Of a DNA stretch of 64,000 nt, positions 9,476 to 20,152 are shown one piece after another. How positions within the stretch are numbered: the stretch's first letter is position 1; each line of letters begins with the position of its first letter. The notes beneath the pieces were generated by a model. The model saw only the letters and a list, made by a program, of their open reading frames with translations, was not told the DNA's origin and did no database searches. Made by a program: the position numbers and the translations under genes. Source of the stretch: Pseudoxanthomonas composti (GTDB lineage Bacteria > Pseudomonadota > Gammaproteobacteria > Xanthomonadales > Xanthomonadaceae). The DNA lies in contig NZ_SAWZ01000001.1 in the NCBI RefSeq assembly GCF_004122095.1, positions 620,001 through 684,000 of the forward strand, written 5' to 3'.

Positions 9476-10168
9476 CTAGTGCAGGCGCTGCCCGCCCTCG
9501 TGCCCCTGCAGCCGCCGCAGGTGGAGATCGTGCAGCATGCCCGGCAGCTCGATGACCAGCTGCATGCGCTCTTCCAGCATGAGGACCTGATCGGCCTCCA
9601 TCTCCATCTGTGCGGCGTGCTCGGCATCGAGGACCGACAGGGTCAGCACCATGGACATGTCGTCCAGGAAGTCCTCATCGCCCGCCAACCAGGCCTGCCA
9701 GGCTTCGCCGCGCAAGGACACGCCCTGGAGAAAGCCCGTCGCCCAGGCCACGCCCAGCGGGAAATCCTCGGGAATGCCGGCAAGCGGATCCTCACCGTCC
9801 TGGTCATCGTCCGTTTCCGGCATCAACAGCAGCGGCATCAGCTCGGCCCGCACGCTGGTGCCCTGGCCGTCTTCGGCTTCTTCCTCGGGCGGCTGTCCCA
9901 CGCGCCAGCGGATGTGGTGCCACAACTGCATGACGAGCTCGGTCCGGGCCTGCGCATGCTCCGGGTCCTCGGCTTGCGCCTGGCCCCAGACCAGCGGCAG
10001 GAACTCGCCGGGCATGACAGGCTCTGGCCCCACCGCCAGCGCCGAGAGATAGCCATCGACCATCTCCAGCGTCATGCCACCTTCCGGCACCACCTGCTCC
10101 AGCAGCAGCGTCTCCAGACGCTCGAGCGCCGCATCCGCCATCGGGCCCTGTTCCACTTCGATGTTCAC
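9476..10168 (-). CDS. UPF0149 / YecA-family protein
   Basis: A 230-residue acidic, all-helical cytoplasmic protein of the UPF0149 (YgfB/YecA) family. Typical features are the early LEMVDGYLSALAVGP block (~33-47), which is the most conserved part of the family, and the mid FPLGVAWATGFLQG block (~140-153). No SEC-C zinc motif is present at the C-terminus. The molecular function of this family is not established. It converges on metK and shares its terminator. The start follows GAGAAGTGTC upstream in the sense direction. Confidence 0.82.
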   Translation of the reverse strand: MNIEVEQGPMADAALERLETLLLEQVVPEGGMTLEMVDGYLSALAVGPEPVMPGEFLPLVWGQAQAEDPEHAQARTELVMQLWHHIRWRVGQPPEEEAEDGQGTSVRAELMPLLLMPETDDDQDGEDPLAGIPEDFPLGVAWATGFLQGVSLRGEAWQAWLAGDEDFLDDMSMVLTLSVLDAEHAAQMEMEADQVLMLEERMQLVIELPGMLHDLHLRRLQGHEGGQRLH

Positions 10169-10353
10169 CTGACACTTCTCCCGATCTGCAAGACGGATGC
10201 TTCAAACACGGCCGCTATGATAGGCCTCCTGCAGGTCAAGACTTCGCTCACCTCGTGGGGCCCCTGCACCGCGGCGTCCGCCTGGCCTGTGTTGTTCCGC
10301 CTGTTGCACGATCGCGTCCCGTCCTCACCGCACTGCTGCCAAGGAGCCCGGTC

Positions 10354-10614
10354 ATGAAAATCGCCCTGTGTCTGAGCCTGCTGGTCATCGCGCTCAATGC
10401 GATCGCCACCTGGCGCGTGCTGCGCTCGCCGTTGCTCTCGCCGGCGCAGACCACCTTGCAGCTGGCCCTGGTGTGGCTGCTGCCGGTGCTGGGGGCGGTG
10501 CTGTGCCTGGCTTTCGCCGCCTCTGTGGCCAGCGAGGAAGCCCGCACCCGCCAGCGCGATCGTCCCGAAGCGCCGGGCGATGAATTCCGCACGCCTGGCG
10601 ATTCGGCCCCCTGA
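10354..10614 (+). CDS. Small two-helix membrane protein
   Basis: An 86-residue protein with two hydrophobic helices (residues ~2-20 and ~33-55) separated by a short Arg-containing loop (RVLRSP), then a charged hydrophilic tail rich in Arg, Glu and Pro. An AAGGAGCC Shine-Dalgarno lies 6 bases before the ATG, which decides this start over an upstream in-frame ATG at 10255. The layout resembles phospholipase D N-terminal (PLDc_N) membrane segments, but there is no catalytic domain and the function is unknown. It sits 49 bp before uup. Confidence 0.72.
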   Translation: MKIALCLSLLVIALNAIATWRVLRSPLLSPAQTTLQLALVWLLPVLGAVLCLAFAASVASEEARTRQRDRPEAPGDEFRTPGDSAP

Positions 10615-10651
10615 CAGCCAACGCGGCGCCCGGCCGACGCGGCCGGCCGGC

Positions 10652-10663
10652 TACAATGGCCGC
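10652..10663 (+). promoter_or_regulatory. Candidate leaderless promoter of uup (-10 TACAAT)
   Basis: TACAAT at 10652-10657 ends six bases before the uup ATG at 10664. A start seven bases after the box would place +1 on or next to the A of the ATG, so the mRNA would be leaderless. No Shine-Dalgarno is present. No good -35 hexamer is seen in the GC-rich sequence upstream. Inference from spacing only. Confidence 0.5.
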
Positions 10664-12565
10664 ATGTCTCTCCTCCAGATCCAGCGCGTCGACTACAGCG
10701 TCGGCGGACCGCTGCTGCTCGAACACGTCGATCTTTCGATCGAATCCAACGAACGCGTGTGCATCGTCGGCCGCAACGGCGCCGGCAAGTCCACCCTGAT
10801 GAAGCTGATCGCCGGCGAGCTGCAGGCCGACGACGGCGAGATCCGCGTGCAATCGGGCATCGTCATCGCGCGCATGGCCCAGGAAGTGCCGCCGGACACC
10901 AGCGGCAGCATCTTCGACGTGGTCGCCCAGGGGCTGGGCGCGCTGGGCAAGCTGCTGGCCGATTACCACCATGCGCTCAACGCTGGCGACATGGACGCCA
11001 TGGGCCGTGCGCAGAGCGAGATCGAAGCCAACCACGCCTGGGACCTGGACCGACGCGTGCAGGCCACGCTGGACCGGCTGGAACTGGATGGCGAGTCGGA
11101 TTTCGCCGGCCTGTCCGGCGGCATGAAGCGCCGGGTGCTGCTGGCCCAGGCGCTGGTGCGCAAGCCGGACATCCTGCTGCTGGACGAGCCGACCAACCAC
11201 CTGGACATCGAGGCCATCGACTGGCTCGAAGGGTTCCTCAAGTCCTTCGAAGGCAGCCTGATCTTCGTCACCCACGACCGCAGCTTCCTGCGCAACCTGG
11301 CCACGCGCATCGTCGAGATCGACCGCGGCCAGGTCACCAGCTGGCCGGGCGACTACGACAACTACCTGCGCCGGCGCGAGGAGCGCCTGCATGCGCAGGC
11401 GCAGGAGAATGCGCGCTTCGACAAGCTGCTGGCACAGGAAGAAGTGTGGATTCGGCAGGGCATCAAGGCCCGGCGCACCCGCAACGAAGGCCGCGTCACC
11501 GCGCTCAAGGCTATGCGCCGCGAGCGCGCCGCGCGCCGCGAGCTGACCGGCAACGTGCGCATGGAGACCTCCAATGCACAGGCCTCTGGCAAGAAGGTCA
11601 TCAGTGCCGAGCACATCACGCAGGCCTACGCCGGGCGCACCCTGCTGGACGATGTCAGCGTCAACATCATGCGCGGCGACCGCGTCGGCATCATCGGCCC
11701 CAACGGGTCGGGCAAGTCGACCCTGCTGAAGATCCTGCTGGGCGAGTTGGTGCCGCAGCAGGGCACGGTGGAGCTGGGCACCAGTCTGCAGATCGCCTAT
11801 TTCGACCAGCACCGCAGCCAGCTGGACGAGTCGCGCAACGCGCTGGAGAACGTCGCCCAGGGCACGGACTTCGTGGAGATCAACGGCAGCCGCAAGCACA
11901 TCATCGGCTACCTGCAGGATTTCCTGTTCTCGCCCGAACGCGCGCGCGCGCCGATCACGCGCCTGTCCGGCGGCGAGCGCAACCGCCTGCTGTTGGCCAA
12001 GCTGTTCGCCCAGCCCTCCAACCTGCTGGTGATGGACGAACCGACCAACGACCTGGACGTGGAGACGCTGGAGCTGCTGGAAGAGCTGCTGGCCGACTAC
12101 AAGGGCACGCTGCTGCTGGTCAGCCACGACCGCGACTTCATCGACAACGTGGTCACCAGCACCCTGGTGCTGGAAGGCGAGGGCCGCGTGGGCGACTACG
12201 TGGGCGGCTACAACGACTGGCTGCGCCAGCGCCCGCGCGGCAAGGCCGGCTTCGACAGCCAGGCCCGGCAGACCGACCGTACCGTGACCGAACAGGTCAT
12301 CGCTGCCAACTCCGCGGCGGCGGCGGCCCCGCCCGCGGCGGCTGCAAAGAAGAAGCTCAGCTTCAAGGACCAGCGCGAGCTGGAACAGCTGCCGGGCAGG
12401 ATCGAGCAGCTGGAGACCGACATCGCCAAGCGCACCGCGGCGATGGGCGAGCCGGCCTTCTTCCAGCAGGACGCCGCGGCGATCGTGGCGGCCAACGAAG
12501 CGCTGGCGGCGTTGAACGTGCAGCTGGAGGCGGCCTACGCCCGCTGGAGCGAGCTGGACGGCTGA
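10664..12565 (+). CDS. uup: ABC-F ATPase Uup
   Basis: A 633-residue soluble ATPase with two ABC cassettes and no membrane domain. Walker A motifs GRNGAGKST (~35-43) and GPNGSGKST (~345-353), signatures LSGGMKRR and LSGGERNR, and Walker B motifs LLLDEPTNHLD and LVMDEPTNDLD are all intact. The linker with EVWIRQGIKARRTRNEGRV matches E. coli Uup closely. A Lys/Ala-rich linker and coiled-coil C-terminal domain (~560-633) follow, as in Uup, where it binds branched DNA or ribosomes. ABC-F proteins act on the translating ribosome; Uup has also been tied to precise transposon excision. The start is next to a TACAAT box, suggesting a leaderless transcript. Confidence 0.93.
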   Translation: MSLLQIQRVDYSVGGPLLLEHVDLSIESNERVCIVGRNGAGKSTLMKLIAGELQADDGEIRVQSGIVIARMAQEVPPDTSGSIFDVVAQGLGALGKLLADYHHALNAGDMDAMGRAQSEIEANHAWDLDRRVQATLDRLELDGESDFAGLSGGMKRRVLLAQALVRKPDILLLDEPTNHLDIEAIDWLEGFLKSFEGSLIFVTHDRSFLRNLATRIVEIDRGQVTSWPGDYDNYLRRREERLHAQAQENARFDKLLAQEEVWIRQGIKARRTRNEGRVTALKAMRRERAARRELTGNVRMETSNAQASGKKVISAEHITQAYAGRTLLDDVSVNIMRGDRVGIIGPNGSGKSTLLKILLGELVPQQGTVELGTSLQIAYFDQHRSQLDESRNALENVAQGTDFVEINGSRKHIIGYLQDFLFSPERARAPITRLSGGERNRLLLAKLFAQPSNLLVMDEPTNDLDVETLELLEELLADYKGTLLLVSHDRDFIDNVVTSTLVLEGEGRVGDYVGGYNDWLRQRPRGKAGFDSQARQTDRTVTEQVIAANSAAAAAPPAAAAKKKLSFKDQRELEQLPGRIEQLETDIAKRTAAMGEPAFFQQDAAAIVAANEALAALNVQLEAAYARWSELDG

Positions 12566-12780
12566 TCCTCGGCCAGGCCGCCACGGGACCTCGCCACGCG
12601 CGCGTCCCGCGGCGCTTCGAGCGCCTGGACAGGCTCGCTGCCCGGCCAACGGCATCGCGCCAGGCCTGGCCCATGCGCGCAACATTGTGTTGCAGCCGCA
12701 CCCGTGGCGTTTGGCGCGATCCGAACGCGTCAGGGCGTAGGCTGCCTGCCTGTTTTCCTGTCGCACCGAGGACCTACCGC

Positions 12781-13611
12781 ATGTCATCCATTCCTACCCT
12801 TCCCCTCCTCGACGGCCGTCGCATCCCGCAGTTCGGGCTGGGCGTCTGGCAGACCCCGGCGGAGGAAACCGCGCGCGTGGTCGGCGAGGCCTTCAAGCTG
12901 GGCTATCGACACATCGATACCGCCGCGATCTACCAGAACGAGGAAGGCGTCGGCCGCGCCATCGCCGAGTCGGGCCTGGCGCGCGATGAGCTGTTCATCA
13001 CCACCAAGCTGTGGAACGCCGACCAGGGCCACGACAGCACGCTCAAGGCGCTGGACCGCAGCCTGTCCAAGCTGCAGCTGGACTACGTGGACCTGTACCT
13101 GATCCACTGGCCCTGCCCGGAAGACGGCAAGTTCGTCGACACCTGGAAGGCGATGATCCAGGCCCAGGCCGAGGGCAAGGTGCGCAGCATCGGCGTGTCC
13201 AACTTCCGCGTCGCCGACATCGAGCACCTGCTGGCCGAGACCGGGGTGATGCCGGTGGTCAACCAGATCGAGCTGCACCCGCTGCTGCAGCAGTCCGCGC
13301 TGCGCGACTACCACCACCAGCACGGCATCCTCACCGAATCCTGGAGCCCGCTGGCGCAGGGCGGCGACCTGCTCAAGGACCCCGGCCTGCAGGCCATCGG
13401 CCAGGCCCACGGCAAGAGCGCCGCCCAGGTCATCCTGCGCTGGCACGTGCAGCTGGGCCTGGTGGTGTTCCCCAAATCGGTGACGCCCGCGCGCATCAAG
13501 GAAAACGCCGAGATCTTCGACTTCGAACTCAGCGCCGAGGAGATGGCGCAGATCGGCAAGCTCGACGCCGGCACGCGGCTGGGGCCGGATCCTTCGACGC
13601 TACGCATTTGA
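12781..13611 (+). CDS. Aldo/keto reductase (DkgA/B-like)
   Basis: A 276-residue cytoplasmic NADPH-dependent reductase of the AKR superfamily. The catalytic tetrad can be read: D in RHIDTAAIYQNE (with Y), K in TTKLWN and H in LYLIHWP. The C-terminal NADPH-binding segment VFPKSVTPARIKEN is typical of the 2,5-diketo-gluconate / methylglyoxal reductase group (AKR5). The physiological carbonyl substrate is unknown. The ATG follows GAGGACC. The stop directly abuts inverted-repeat copy B, which fills the gap to the convergent ppc gene. Confidence 0.88.
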   Translation: MSSIPTLPLLDGRRIPQFGLGVWQTPAEETARVVGEAFKLGYRHIDTAAIYQNEEGVGRAIAESGLARDELFITTKLWNADQGHDSTLKALDRSLSKLQLDYVDLYLIHWPCPEDGKFVDTWKAMIQAQAEGKVRSIGVSNFRVADIEHLLAETGVMPVVNQIELHPLLQQSALRDYHHQHGILTESWSPLAQGGDLLKDPGLQAIGQAHGKSAAQVILRWHVQLGLVVFPKSVTPARIKENAEIFDFELSAEEMAQIGKLDAGTRLGPDPSTLRI

Positions 13612-13711
13612 GGGCGAGGAACGAGTGGAGAGGAACGAGGAACGAGTGGGCTGCCAGGATCCGTAGGCTCTCACTCGTTTCTCGTTCCTCGCTTCTCGTT
13701 TCTCGCCCCAC
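13612..13711. repeat. GGAACGAG-type inverted-repeat element, copy B
   Basis: This element fills the whole 100-bp gap between the stop codons of the convergent aldo/keto reductase and ppc genes. The left arm begins GGGCGAGGAACGAGTGG right after the reductase TGA and repeats GAGGAACGAG. The right arm is CTCACTCGTTTCTCGTTCCTC followed by CTCGTTTCTCG. The centre is about 25 bases. A cruciform or terminator-like hairpin can be drawn by pairing AACGAG with CTCGTT units in several registers. Confidence 0.78.
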
Positions 13712-16444
13712 TCACCCCGTATTCTGCACGCCCTGCGACACCCCGTTCACGCTGGCCACGAGCGCCCGCAGCAGCGCATCGTCCTCGCGTTCGGCGGCGC
13801 GCCAACGCTTGAGCAGGTCCACCTGCAGCAGGCTCATCGGGTCGATGTAGGGGTTGCGCAGGCGGATGGACAGCGCCAGGCGCTGGTCGTGCTGCAGCAG
13901 GGTCTCATTTCCCGACAGGGCCAGCAGCCAGCGTTGGGTTAGGGCGTGCTCGGCCTGGATGCGCGGAAAGAACCGCGCGTGCAGGTCCGGGCCGGCCAGC
14001 TGCGAGAACAGCTCGGCGATGTCCAGGTCGCCCTTGGCCAGCACCATGGCGATGTCGTCCCAGAAGGTGCGCACGAACGGCCAGTCCCGGCCCATCTCGC
14101 GCACCGCCTCGATGCCGAAGGCGTCCACCGCCGCGGCCAGGCCACTGCCCACGCCGTACCAACCCGGGATGGTCGAGCGCGCCTGGCTCCAGGCGAACAC
14201 CCACGGGATGGCGCGCAGGTTGCTCAGCGCCGCGTCCTGCCCCAGGCGACGCGAGGGCCGCGAGCCCAGGGTCATGCGTTCGATCACGTCGATCGGCGTG
14301 GCCGCGCGGAAGTAGTCCATGAAGCCATCGGCGCCGACGAAATCCAGGTAGGCGCGGTTGCTGGCCTTGGACACGGTCTCCATGATCCGGCGCCACTGCG
14401 CCTCGCGCGGCTCGGCCGGGCGCGGGCGGATGCTGGAGACCATCACCGCCCCCAGCGACTGCTCCAGCGAGCGCACCGCCAGCGCGCGGATGCCGTACTT
14501 GCGGTGGATCACCTCGCCCTGCTCGGTCACGCGCAGGCGGCCGTCCACGCTGCCGCGCGGCGAGGCATCGACCGCGCGCGTGGTCTTGGTGCCGCCGCGA
14601 CTGATCGAGCCGCCGCGGCCATGGAAGAAGGTCAGCTTGATGCCGAGCTGCTGGGCCGCCTCCAGCAGTTCCACCTGGCCGCGCTGCAGGCCCCAGCGCG
14701 AGGCGGTGGTGCCACCATCCTTGCCGCTGTCCGAATAGCCCAGCATCACCATCTGGGTATCGCCACGCGCGGCCAGGTGCTGGCGGTAGACCGGATCGGC
14801 GGCCAGGTCGCGCAGCACCTCCGGCCCGTGGCGCAGGTCATCGACCGTCTCGAACAGCGGGGCGATGTCCAGCGGCACCTGGCCCTTCTCGTCCACCAGG
14901 CCGCCCCGGCGCGCCAGGGCGAGCACGGTCAGCACGTCGGCACGGCTGTGGGCCATGGAGATGATGTAGCTGCCCAGCGCGTCGGCACCGTGGCGCGCGC
15001 GCGCATCGGCCAGCGCGGCGAACACCGCATCCAGGCGCGCATTGACCTCCTCCTCCGAGCTGGGCAGGACCTGCTCGCCCGAGGCATAGGGCTGCAGTGC
15101 GCTGGCGCGTTCGGCCGCCTCCTGCTGCGCCGGCTCGGCCTGGCCCAGCGCCTGGGCCACGGCGCCCGCATGCACGCTCGACTCCTGGCGCACGTCCAGC
15201 CGCGCCAGGTGGAAGCCGAAGGTGCGCAGGCGCCACAGCAGGCGCCGCACCGCGAACCAGCCCGCGTGCTGGCCCTTGTTGGCCGCCAGGCTGTCCAGGA
15301 TCAGCTGCAGGTCCTGGGCGAACTCCTCCGGCGATGCGTAGCTGCCCGGCGCGTCCTCCAGCGTGGCGCGCAGGCGCGCGCGCATCAGGTCGTTGAGCAG
15401 GCGGTAGGGCATGTCGCCATGGCGCGGGCGCGAACGCTTGGCCGCTTCGGGCAGCTCGGCCTGGTACTGCTGCAGGCGCGCCAGCAAGGCATCGCTGACG
15501 CTCACCAGCGTGGTGGACTGGCTGAGCAGGCTGGCCAGCTGCCACAGCTCCTTGAGGTAGCGCTCCAGCACCGCGCGACGTTGCGCGTCCAGGGTGGCCT
15601 TGATGGTGCTGGCATCGACATTGGGGTTGCCGTCCATGTCCCCGCCCACCCAGGTGCCGAAGCGCAGCACGCGCGGCAGCTCCGGTGCGCTGCCGTAGAC
15701 CTCCACGAAGGCGTGCTCGAGCGACTCGTAGAACACCGGCACCACGCGGTAGAGCACCTCGGTGAGATAGAAGCCCACGTGCTCGCGCTCGTCGGCCACG
15801 GTCGGGCGCACCGGCGAGGAATCAGCGGTCTGCCAGGCCGCGGTCAGCGCCATCCTGAAGCGCGCCGCGTCGGTAGCCGCCTCGCCCGGCGTGCGCCCGC
15901 CGTCCAGGCCATTGACTAGGCTGGCGACCATCATGTGTTCCTTCTCCAGCAACGCGCGCCGCACCGCTTCGGTCGGATGCGCGGTGAACACCGGCTCCAG
16001 GTCAATGCGCGAGAGCCACTGGGTCGCCTCGTCCAGTCCCACGCCCTGCTCCTTGAGCTTGAGCAGGCTGGCCTGCAGGCCTTCGGGCTGGGGCGCATCG
16101 CCCTGGCGCTGGTAGTCGCGACGGCGGCGGATGCGGTGGACCCGCTCGGCGATGTTGACCACCTGGAAGTAGGCGCTGAAGGCGCGGATCAGCGCCTCGG
16201 CCTCTTCCGGCGGCATCCCCGCCAGGGTCCGCGCCAGGTTTTCGGTGGTCTGGCCCTGCTGCCGGCGGGCGATGGCGGCGGTGCGGATCGTCTCGATCTG
16301 CGCCAGGAAGGTCTCGGACACCTGCTCGGCCAGCATGTCGCCGACCAGCGCGCCCAGCCGGCGCACGTCGTCGCGCAGCGGCAGGTCCGGGGTGGCGAAT
16401 TCAGAGATCGGCGAAGATGCCGACACAGTTGCAGATGAACTCAT
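13712..16444 (-). CDS. ppc: Phosphoenolpyruvate carboxylase
   Basis: PEP carboxylase adds bicarbonate to phosphoenolpyruvate to refill oxaloacetate. The predicted protein is 910 residues, the usual size. Catalytic H156 lies in [12 protein letters not shown] and the second signature, [12 protein letters not shown], is present near residue 600; the C-terminus ends QNTG, the typical C-terminal motif of PEPC. The start at [10 protein letters not shown] is chosen because homology begins soon after; an in-frame ATG at 16510 would add 22 residues and cannot be excluded. The gene is divergent from ahcY, and the promoter of each lies in the shared ~230 bp. Confidence 0.95.
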   Translation of the reverse strand: MSSSATVSASSPISEFATPDLPLRDDVRRLGALVGDMLAEQVSETFLAQIETIRTAAIARRQQGQTTENLARTLAGMPPEEAEALIRAFSAYFQVVNIAERVHRIRRRRDYQRQGDAPQPEGLQASLLKLKEQGVGLDEATQWLSRIDLEPVFTAHPTEAVRRALLEKEHMMVASLVNGLDGGRTPGEAATDAARFRMALTAAWQTADSSPVRPTVADEREHVGFYLTEVLYRVVPVFYESLEHAFVEVYGSAPELPRVLRFGTWVGGDMDGNPNVDASTIKATLDAQRRAVLERYLKELWQLASLLSQSTTLVSVSDALLARLQQYQAELPEAAKRSRPRHGDMPYRLLNDLMRARLRATLEDAPGSYASPEEFAQDLQLILDSLAANKGQHAGWFAVRRLLWRLRTFGFHLARLDVRQESSVHAGAVAQALGQAEPAQQEAAERASALQPYASGEQVLPSSEEEVNARLDAVFAALADARARHGADALGSYIISMAHSRADVLTVLALARRGGLVDEKGQVPLDIAPLFETVDDLRHGPEVLRDLAADPVYRQHLAARGDTQMVMLGYSDSGKDGGTTASRWGLQRGQVELLEAAQQLGIKLTFFHGRGGSISRGGTKTTRAVDASPRGSVDGRLRVTEQGEVIHRKYGIRALAVRSLEQSLGAVMVSSIRPRPAEPREAQWRRIMETVSKASNRAYLDFVGADGFMDYFRAATPIDVIERMTLGSRPSRRLGQDAALSNLRAIPWVFAWSQARSTIPGWYGVGSGLAAAVDAFGIEAVREMGRDWPFVRTFWDDIAMVLAKGDLDIAELFSQLAGPDLHARFFPRIQAEHALTQRWLLALSGNETLLQHDQRLALSIRLRNPYIDPMSLLQVDLLKRWRAAEREDDALLRALVASVNGVSQGVQNTG

Positions 16445-16532
16445 CTTCAGCGCCACACTTTGCCGTTTGCGAGGGGACGCCAAGCCTACTGCAAAGGCAG
16501 GCGTGTTCATCGCTCGACTTTGGTGGCGGCGA

Positions 16533-16538
16533 TATACT
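16533..16538 (+). promoter_or_regulatory. -10 box of the ahcY promoter
   Basis: TATACT in a local AT patch lies 8 bases before the first paired base of the SAH riboswitch, so transcription would begin at the 5' edge of the aptamer. The -35 region is not convincing (TCGACT is too close, at 13 bases). Confidence 0.55.
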
Positions 16539-16546
16539 GCGCGCTT

Positions 16547-16630
16547 CGCCGAGGGGCGCTGCGACCCGAACCGTGCCATGGCATGGGTGCCGGGCCAGGC
16601 TCGGCGATGTCTTCTTCGCAACGGCGCCCG
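16547..16630 (+). promoter_or_regulatory. SAH riboswitch (S-adenosylhomocysteine aptamer)
   Basis: The leader of ahcY fits the SAH riboswitch. Helix P1 pairs CGCCGAG (16547-16553) with CTCGGCG (16600-16606). Next comes the conserved GCGCTGCGACCC stretch. Helix P2 pairs ACCC (16564-16567) with GGGT (16585-16588). The conserved CCAGGCTCGG strand follows. The pseudoknot P4 pairs GGGCGC (16554-16559) with GCGCCC (16624-16629), the latter inside AACGGCGC. In known cases SAH binding turns on ahcY expression, so the enzyme is made when its toxic substrate accumulates. It lies 43 bases before the ahcY ATG. Confidence 0.92.
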
Positions 16631-16673
16631 GCAACCGCGAGCTTCCACGCCCGCCCTTGACCGGAGCATCCGC

Positions 16674-18116
<1,443 letters not shown>

Positions 18117-18146
18117 TCGATCGGCAGTTCATCGCCATGCTGCAAG

Positions 18147-18178
18147 GAAACGGGCGCCGAAGGGCGCCCGTTTCTTTT
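18147..18178 (+). terminator. Rho-independent terminator of ahcY
   Basis: GAAACGGGCGCC, loop GAA, then GGGCGCCCGTTTC forms a 12-13 bp stem followed by TTTTC, 30 bp after the ahcY stop. The 5' A-run also permits use in the opposite direction by the DUF3228 operon. Confidence 0.88.
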
Positions 18179-18279
18179 CATGTCCTGCATTCGCGCAAAC
18201 CTGTCAGTCCATACACTGCCGACAGCGCTGGCGGACAAGGGCATCATGAGTAACGCCCAGAGCGTGAGGCGCACGCGTT

Positions 18280-18849
18280 TTACGGCCGCCAGTTGGCGTT
18301 GGCGTCCCAGAAAGCCACCGCGCGTCGATACGCCTGCCGATCCAGCGCCACGCCCGAGCCGCCCTCCTCCACGCCCAGCGCGTTACGCAGCATGGTGATG
18401 GGCGCCATCGGGATTTCCTCGGGCTCGGCGGTGTACAGACAGCCCACCACGCCCCAGTCGGCCTCGATGGGCTCACCCTCTTTTTCCAGCTGCGCGCGGC
18501 TGTAGAGGATGGGCAGCAGGTAGTTGGCCACCGGCGCCTGCACGCCTTCGAACCAGCGCACCAGCACCGGCAGCTCGGCCGAACTGCGCGCCTCGTAGGC
18601 CGAGCGCAGCTGCTGGCGGTTGTCCGCGGTGATCGGCACGGTCAGGCAGCGCGTGGTGGTCCAGTTGCGGTGCACGTGCAACTTGCAGAACGGCGCGTAG
18701 CCATCGAGCACCTTCAACGGCGCGTGCTCGTTGAGGTGGCGTTCGAACTGTTCGGCCGTGCAGTCCTGGATGGTGTTACCGCGCGGCGTGCGCGGGAACA
18801 GGCGCGTGCGCGCGAAGGGCGTCAGCACGATCGAGGGTTGCTGGCTCAT
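18280..18849 (-). CDS. DUF3228 family protein
   Basis: A 189-residue soluble protein that matches the DUF3228 family as I recall it, a family without a known function. Recognisable stretches are FARTRLFPRTPRGNT near the N-terminus, the central VLVRWFEGVQAP and the C-terminal APITMLRNALG. No catalytic motif stands out. The ATG overlaps the stop of the M14 peptidase gene (ATGA), so the two are translationally coupled and probably functionally linked. It converges on ahcY. Confidence 0.75.
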   Translation of the reverse strand: MSQQPSIVLTPFARTRLFPRTPRGNTIQDCTAEQFERHLNEHAPLKVLDGYAPFCKLHVHRNWTTTRCLTVPITADNRQQLRSAYEARSSAELPVLVRWFEGVQAPVANYLLPILYSRAQLEKEGEPIEADWGVVGCLYTAEPEEIPMAPITMLRNALGVEEGGSGVALDRQAYRRAVAFWDANANWRP

Positions 18850-19766
18850 CCGTGGGCCAGGGCATAGTCGAGGGCCGCGCACACCGCCGCCACCTGCGCA
18901 TCGTTGCACTGCTGCGGCGTGGCCCTGGGGCTGTCCGGATAGACCTCGGTCGTGGTCACGAAGCGTGACGCGGTGATCCCCGCGCACAGGCCCAGGCGCT
19001 TGACCGGATACTCGATCACTCCCGGAGCGACCACGGGCGAGCCGATGATCATCCCGTCCGCATCGGCCGGGGCGATGTGCGTCACCTCGGCCACGGCGGC
19101 GATGATGGCCTGCTGGAAGGCTGGCTGCGGGTTCTCGCTGTCGTCCACCAGATAGAAGCCATCGGGAATGCCATCGGGCTCGAACGGCTTGCCGTCGCGC
19201 GCACACAGCGCCGGGCGGAACTCGGACTCGTCGCTGTCGGTGGTTTCGTGCAGGTCGACATGCACCAGGCAGCGCTGGCGCAGCGGCTCGGTCAGCGCCC
19301 ACAGCGCCGCCGATTCGCCCGCCGGGCTGTCCGCGCGGAAGGATCGGTTGGGATCGATGGCATCGGGATTCCAGCGATGGATGCGCTCGTAGCCCCACGG
19401 ACTCACGCACGGCACCACCAGCAGGTTCACGCGCCCAGCGTAGTCCAGCGCGCGGGTGTGAAGGAACTGCAGCGCACCATGCACCCCGCTGGTCTCGTAG
19501 CCATGCACGCCGCCGGTCACCAGCGCGGTGGGCAGCGCGTCATCCCAGCCGCGGCTGCGCAGCGCATGCAGCGGATACCGCTCCTGCCCGTAGCTCAGCA
19601 GCCCGTACTGGCTGACATCGAAGTGCGCGCGCAGGCGATCGATCTCGCTCACCACCTGGTCCGCATAGCTGCGCTGGCGCGTCTGCCGCGCCAGCCACTG
19701 CGCCTTTTCCTGCACGCCCCAGGGCTGGCCGGGGGTACCGATGGGATAGAAGGGTTCCAGCGTCAT
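18846..19766 (-). CDS. M14-family zinc carboxypeptidase-like protein
   Basis: A 306-residue protein without a signal peptide. GGVHGYETSG (~73-82) supplies the HxxE zinc motif of M14 peptidases, VHVDLHETTD (~165-174) a later zinc-ligand histidine, and TTEVYPDSP near the C-terminus a candidate catalytic Glu. It belongs with the cytosolic succinylglutamate-desuccinylase/M14 type enzymes, so a small peptide or an acylated amino acid is a likely substrate; this is inference. An AGGTGAGC Shine-Dalgarno fixes the start at 19766. DUF3228 follows with a 4-bp overlap. Confidence 0.8.
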   Translation of the reverse strand: MTLEPFYPIGTPGQPWGVQEKAQWLARQTRQRSYADQVVSEIDRLRAHFDVSQYGLLSYGQERYPLHALRSRGWDDALPTALVTGGVHGYETSGVHGALQFLHTRALDYAGRVNLLVVPCVSPWGYERIHRWNPDAIDPNRSFRADSPAGESAALWALTEPLRQRCLVHVDLHETTDSDESEFRPALCARDGKPFEPDGIPDGFYLVDDSENPQPAFQQAIIAAVAEVTHIAPADADGMIIGSPVVAPGVIEYPVKRLGLCAGITASRFVTTTEVYPDSPRATPQQCNDAQVAAVCAALDYALAHG

Positions 19767-19878
19767 CTGCTCACCTAGCGCGAGTCTTGAAAGGACACAT
19801 TCTAAGAACCCGTCCACGACCTGTCGCAAACGTAGTCGGATGGCGTGCGTGCGGTGCAAACCCTCGGAGGATGTTCTT

Positions 19879-19993
19879 TTGTGGGAGCTGCTCTTGAGGG
19901 CTGCTTTTGGGAGCTGCTTTTTTGGGGGAGCGGCTTTAGCCGCGAAGAGGCTTTACCGGGAAAGCCCCTTCGCGGCTAAAGCCGCCCCCACAA
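19879..19993. repeat. REP hairpin (GTGGGAGCGGC family), copy R1, in a 386-bp gap
   Basis: The gap 19767-20152 between the divergent M14 gene and metF holds this REP. The hairpin (19924-19991) pairs GGGGGAGCGGCTTTAGCCGCG with its complement CGCGGCTAAAGCCGCCCCCA around an inner CTTTACCGGGAAAG stem. A degraded half copy, GTGGGAGCTGC twice, precedes it (19881-19920). The remainder (19994-20120) shows no gene; a TAGAAT box at 20121-20126 may be the metF -10. Confidence 0.85.
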
Positions 19994-20152
19994 GAATCGC
20001 TCCCATGTTGGCGAGCACGACCGAAAACCCGCCATCCACACATTCGCCGCCATCAACTTCGCTCGGGCCGGACCACTCGATGGCAGACGCATCCATATGC
20101 ATCCATCGCGATGAAGCGATAGAATGCATCGCCAGCCACCGCCCAAGCCGTC

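Noticed and set aside
16445..16510. Longer PEP carboxylase beginning at 16510
   Set aside because: Kept only as an alternative start: the extra 22 residues have no expected homology and neither start has a strong ribosome site.
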